Positions 14,554 through 15,715 of a stretch of DNA of 15,715 nt are shown here, piece after piece. The DNA is from an uncultured Lachnospiraceae bacterium. Lineage in GTDB: Bacteria; Bacillota; Clostridia; Lachnospirales; Lachnospiraceae. Location: the NCBI GenBank assembly GCA_910585825.1, contig CAJUEY010000052.1:1-15715 (forward strand). Reading direction: 5' to 3'. The notes beneath the pieces were generated by a model that worked only from the letters and a program-made list of their open reading frames with translations, was not told where the DNA came from and did no database searches. Position 1 is the stretch's first letter. Each line of letters starts with the position of its first letter. Made by a program: the position numbers and the translations under genes.

Positions 14554-15404
14554 TAGAGCGAAAATTTCCTCTGGTTTAAGACCTGCATAGCGTCTTTTAA
14601 GTCTGCGCCTGTATAGTAATTTCTTTTTGCCACTTCCGGCGAGTTGCCGAAAAGCTGTGAAGCCATGATGATATTTCCTCCGGTGGCGTTGACGACATCA
14701 GTAATTGCGTTGCGCCGGAATGAATGCGTTCCCTTGATGAGTTCTCTGCTTATTTCTATATCCAGCTTTTTGCACATACGGCGGTAAAAGTTGTAAACCG
14801 TATTATTCGTGATGATTCCGTTTTCAAACTGATAAATTTTGTCTTTTAAATCCTCGATTGACTTTGCGGAAATGGTGGTTCTGTCGTTTTTCTTTGTCGG
14901 GGCTGAAATATTAACTCTGTAATAACCGTCCTTTCCTGCTTTTTTAGGGAGTGTGTATCGTTTTGTGATTTCTGCTCTGCGGAAATATTTTTCCACGGAA
15001 TCATATGTGATGATTTCATCTTTGCTTTTGTAATGTATGATTTTTTGTATTCTCCGAAGAAATGCTTCCCATGTATCGGGAGATTCTTTTTGTATGGACG
15101 GATACTGTTCGGAAAGAGGGACATTGCTGATAATATAACAATAAAGGTAAGTCGCCATTTTATTTCGGTATCTTGCTTTCAGTTCGCAGGAATAGCCGTC
15201 AAGATAGTTGAGCATGTCCTGTATCCGCAGGGAGCTTCGGAACTCTTCAAACACTAAAACGCTGTGCTCTGTGGAACGGTATCCGTCAAATGGGTGTTCA
15301 TAATCCGTTAAAATCTGTTTTGCGTGTTCTATTTTGTCAAGGAATCGAATGGATTCTGGAAATATTTTTATGATTTCTGCTGTTGTAAGACCGCTTTCCA
15401 TCAT
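14553..15404 (-). CDS. degenerate in-frame fusion: CRESS-like Rep helicase part joined to tyrosine integrase part
   Basis: This 283-codon frame seems to be a composite of two truncated genes. Residues 1-30 resemble the linker after the nuclease domain of CRESS-type Rep proteins. Residues 31-145 resemble its superfamily 3 helicase: Walker B VLVFEE (49-54), motif C YIISN ending at N94, and an arginine-finger-like FLRR (R117/R118). The Walker A segment expected between about residues 30 and 31 is missing. Residues 146-197 look like an integrase N-terminal arm-binding domain. Residues 198-283 are an integrase C-terminus with H227..R230 (THSFRR) and Y263/Y264 (NYYTG), but the segment with the first catalytic Arg and the Lys is missing. 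An in-frame TAG (15408-15410) lies two codons before the first ATG, and Rep-like sequence continues beyond it. Neither activity should survive. Family assignments are from motif memory, not a search. Confidence 0.7.
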   Translation of the reverse strand: MMESGLTTAEIIKIFPESIRFLDKIEHAKQILTDYEHPFDGYRSTEHSVLVFEEFRSSLRIQDMLNYLDGYSCELKARYRNKMATYLYCYIISNVPLSEQYPSIQKESPDTWEAFLRRIQKIIHYKSKDEIITYDSVEKYFRRAEITKRYTLPKKAGKDGYYRVNISAPTKKNDRTTISAKSIEDLKDKIYQFENGIITNNTVYNFYRRMCKKLDIEISRELIKGTHSFRRNAITDVVNATGGNIIMASQLFGNSPEVAKRNYYTGADLKDAMQVLNQRKFSL

Positions 15405-15407
15405 GTC

Positions 15408-15650
15408 CTATATGTATTGCAGTTCGCCGCGCGTTCCTATTTTTTCGTATGCAGGAATTTCTCCGTATTCTTCAAAAGTTCCGTCAATGGACGTGCCGTG
15501 TTTTTTTGAATTTTCCCATTTTCCCGATTTTTTTACATAATCACGGCATGTTTTGCTGTCTCCGTAAGCGGATTCTATGTGTGCCGTTGGAAACTGGTTT
15601 TTGACAGTGGAAAAACGGATTGCGGAACGCGACACAAAAACCCGCAACAG
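15408..15650 (-). pseudogene. CRESS-like plasmid Rep nuclease fragment, ended by an amber codon
   Basis: It lies in the same frame as the downstream 14553-15404 reading frame and is separated from it only by a TAG at 15408-15410 and one Asp codon. The motifs FPTAHIE, RDYVKKSGKW (the Y..K catalytic tyrosine motif 3 of rolling-circle HUH nucleases) and GTFEEYGEIP are typical of CRESS-type Rep proteins of bacterial plasmids. The fragment begins about where the HUH motif 2 strand should be (VFVSRSAIRFS); no His-x-His precedes it. The frame stays open to the window edge, but codons beyond 15650 overlap the divergent gene's ribosome binding site and do not look like Rep. Probably a 5'-truncated, dead replication gene. 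Confidence 0.6.
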
Positions 15651-15666
15651 GGAGGAGGTATCAGCG

Positions 15667-15715
15667 TTGGAATTTTTTATATCTTTTTTAGTTGCCGTTC
15701 TGGGCGGTGTAACTT
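15667..15715 (+). CDS. small hydrophobic membrane protein, 3' part beyond window
   Basis: A TTG start (15667) follows a strong GGAGGAGG (15651-15658) at 8-nt spacing. The visible peptide MEFFISFLVAVLGGVT begins a transmembrane helix. Short proteins of this kind, one N-terminal helix then a charged tail, are frequent in mobile elements of Clostridia, but I cannot name a function. It starts divergently from the Rep fragment and its ribosome binding site lies where Rep similarity stops. No clear promoter is seen upstream. The call rests mainly on the ribosome binding site and hydrophobicity. Confidence 0.5.
   Translation, partial: MEFFISFLVAVLGGVT

Larger units (their letters stand above)
14471..15715. 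mobile_element. edge of a second, decayed integrative element beside tRNA-Gly
   Basis: Downstream of tRNA-Gly come a stem-loop like the left element's, a tandem 11-bp repeat, integrase fragments, CRESS-like Rep fragments, and a small membrane-protein gene running off the window. A replication protein plus an integrase next to a tRNA points to an integrated plasmid-like element. The integrase is deleted in its centre and the Rep is broken, so this copy cannot move by itself unless another integrase acts on its ends. Its far end is outside the window. Confidence 0.5.

Noticed and set aside
1..15715. CRISPR arrays, rRNA genes, toxin-antitoxin or anti-phage systems
   Set aside because: No regularly spaced repeats, rRNA sequence or recognisable defence or toxin genes were seen on either strand.

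Overview
The window reads as chromosomal DNA of a gut-type Gram-positive anaerobe, most likely a Lachnospiraceae-like Clostridia. The basis is the low to moderate GC, strong AGGAGG-type ribosome binding sites, a class-2 (Firmicutes-type) GalT, a secreted protein built from F5/8C, LamG-like, FIVAR and LRR_5-type modules, and integrases of the kind common in that group. Genus and species cannot be fixed from the sequence alone.

Layout. (1) 1-~960: the end of an integrative element, with the 3' part of a tyrosine integrase, a tandem 11-bp repeat and a stem-loop. (2) 973-3673: clpB behind a consensus-like promoter overlapped by a 16/18 CIRCE operator, so heat-shock control by HrcA is likely. (3) 3777-4499: a membrane-anchored or secreted polysaccharide deacetylase. 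(4) 4500-4899: a 400-bp non-coding stretch with a promoter, a palindrome over its -10 and a 198-bp inverted-repeat, MITE-like element with nested hairpins. (5) 4900-9903: a 1667-aa secreted modular protein with two diverged copies of a LamG-like unit and no recognisable catalytic domain, closed by a strong terminator. (6) 10020-12637: rarA and a class I/II aminotransferase overlapping by 4 nt; rarA's ribosome binding site lies inside a hairpin. (7) 12698-14227: galT (class 2), then a terminator. (8) 14307-14457: promoter and tRNA-Gly(GCC). (9) 14471-15715: the edge of a second, decayed integrative element. It carries a stem-loop and terminator resembling the left-hand one, a tandem 11-bp repeat, and a minus-strand reading frame made of pieces of a CRESS-like plasmid Rep joined in frame to pieces of a tyrosine integrase. 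An amber codon interrupts it. A small membrane protein begins divergently at the window edge.

How it fits together. The middle 13 kb is ordinary chromosome: protein disaggregation (ClpB), replication-fork maintenance (RarA), amino-acid transamination, galactose-1-phosphate use (GalT) and two surface/secreted functions. It is bracketed by two mobile-element edges that share one layout: integrase stop codon, tandem 11-bp repeats, then a stem-loop whose 27-bp core is 22/27 identical at the two ends. This shared layout and the Rep-integrase composite are the most unusual things here.
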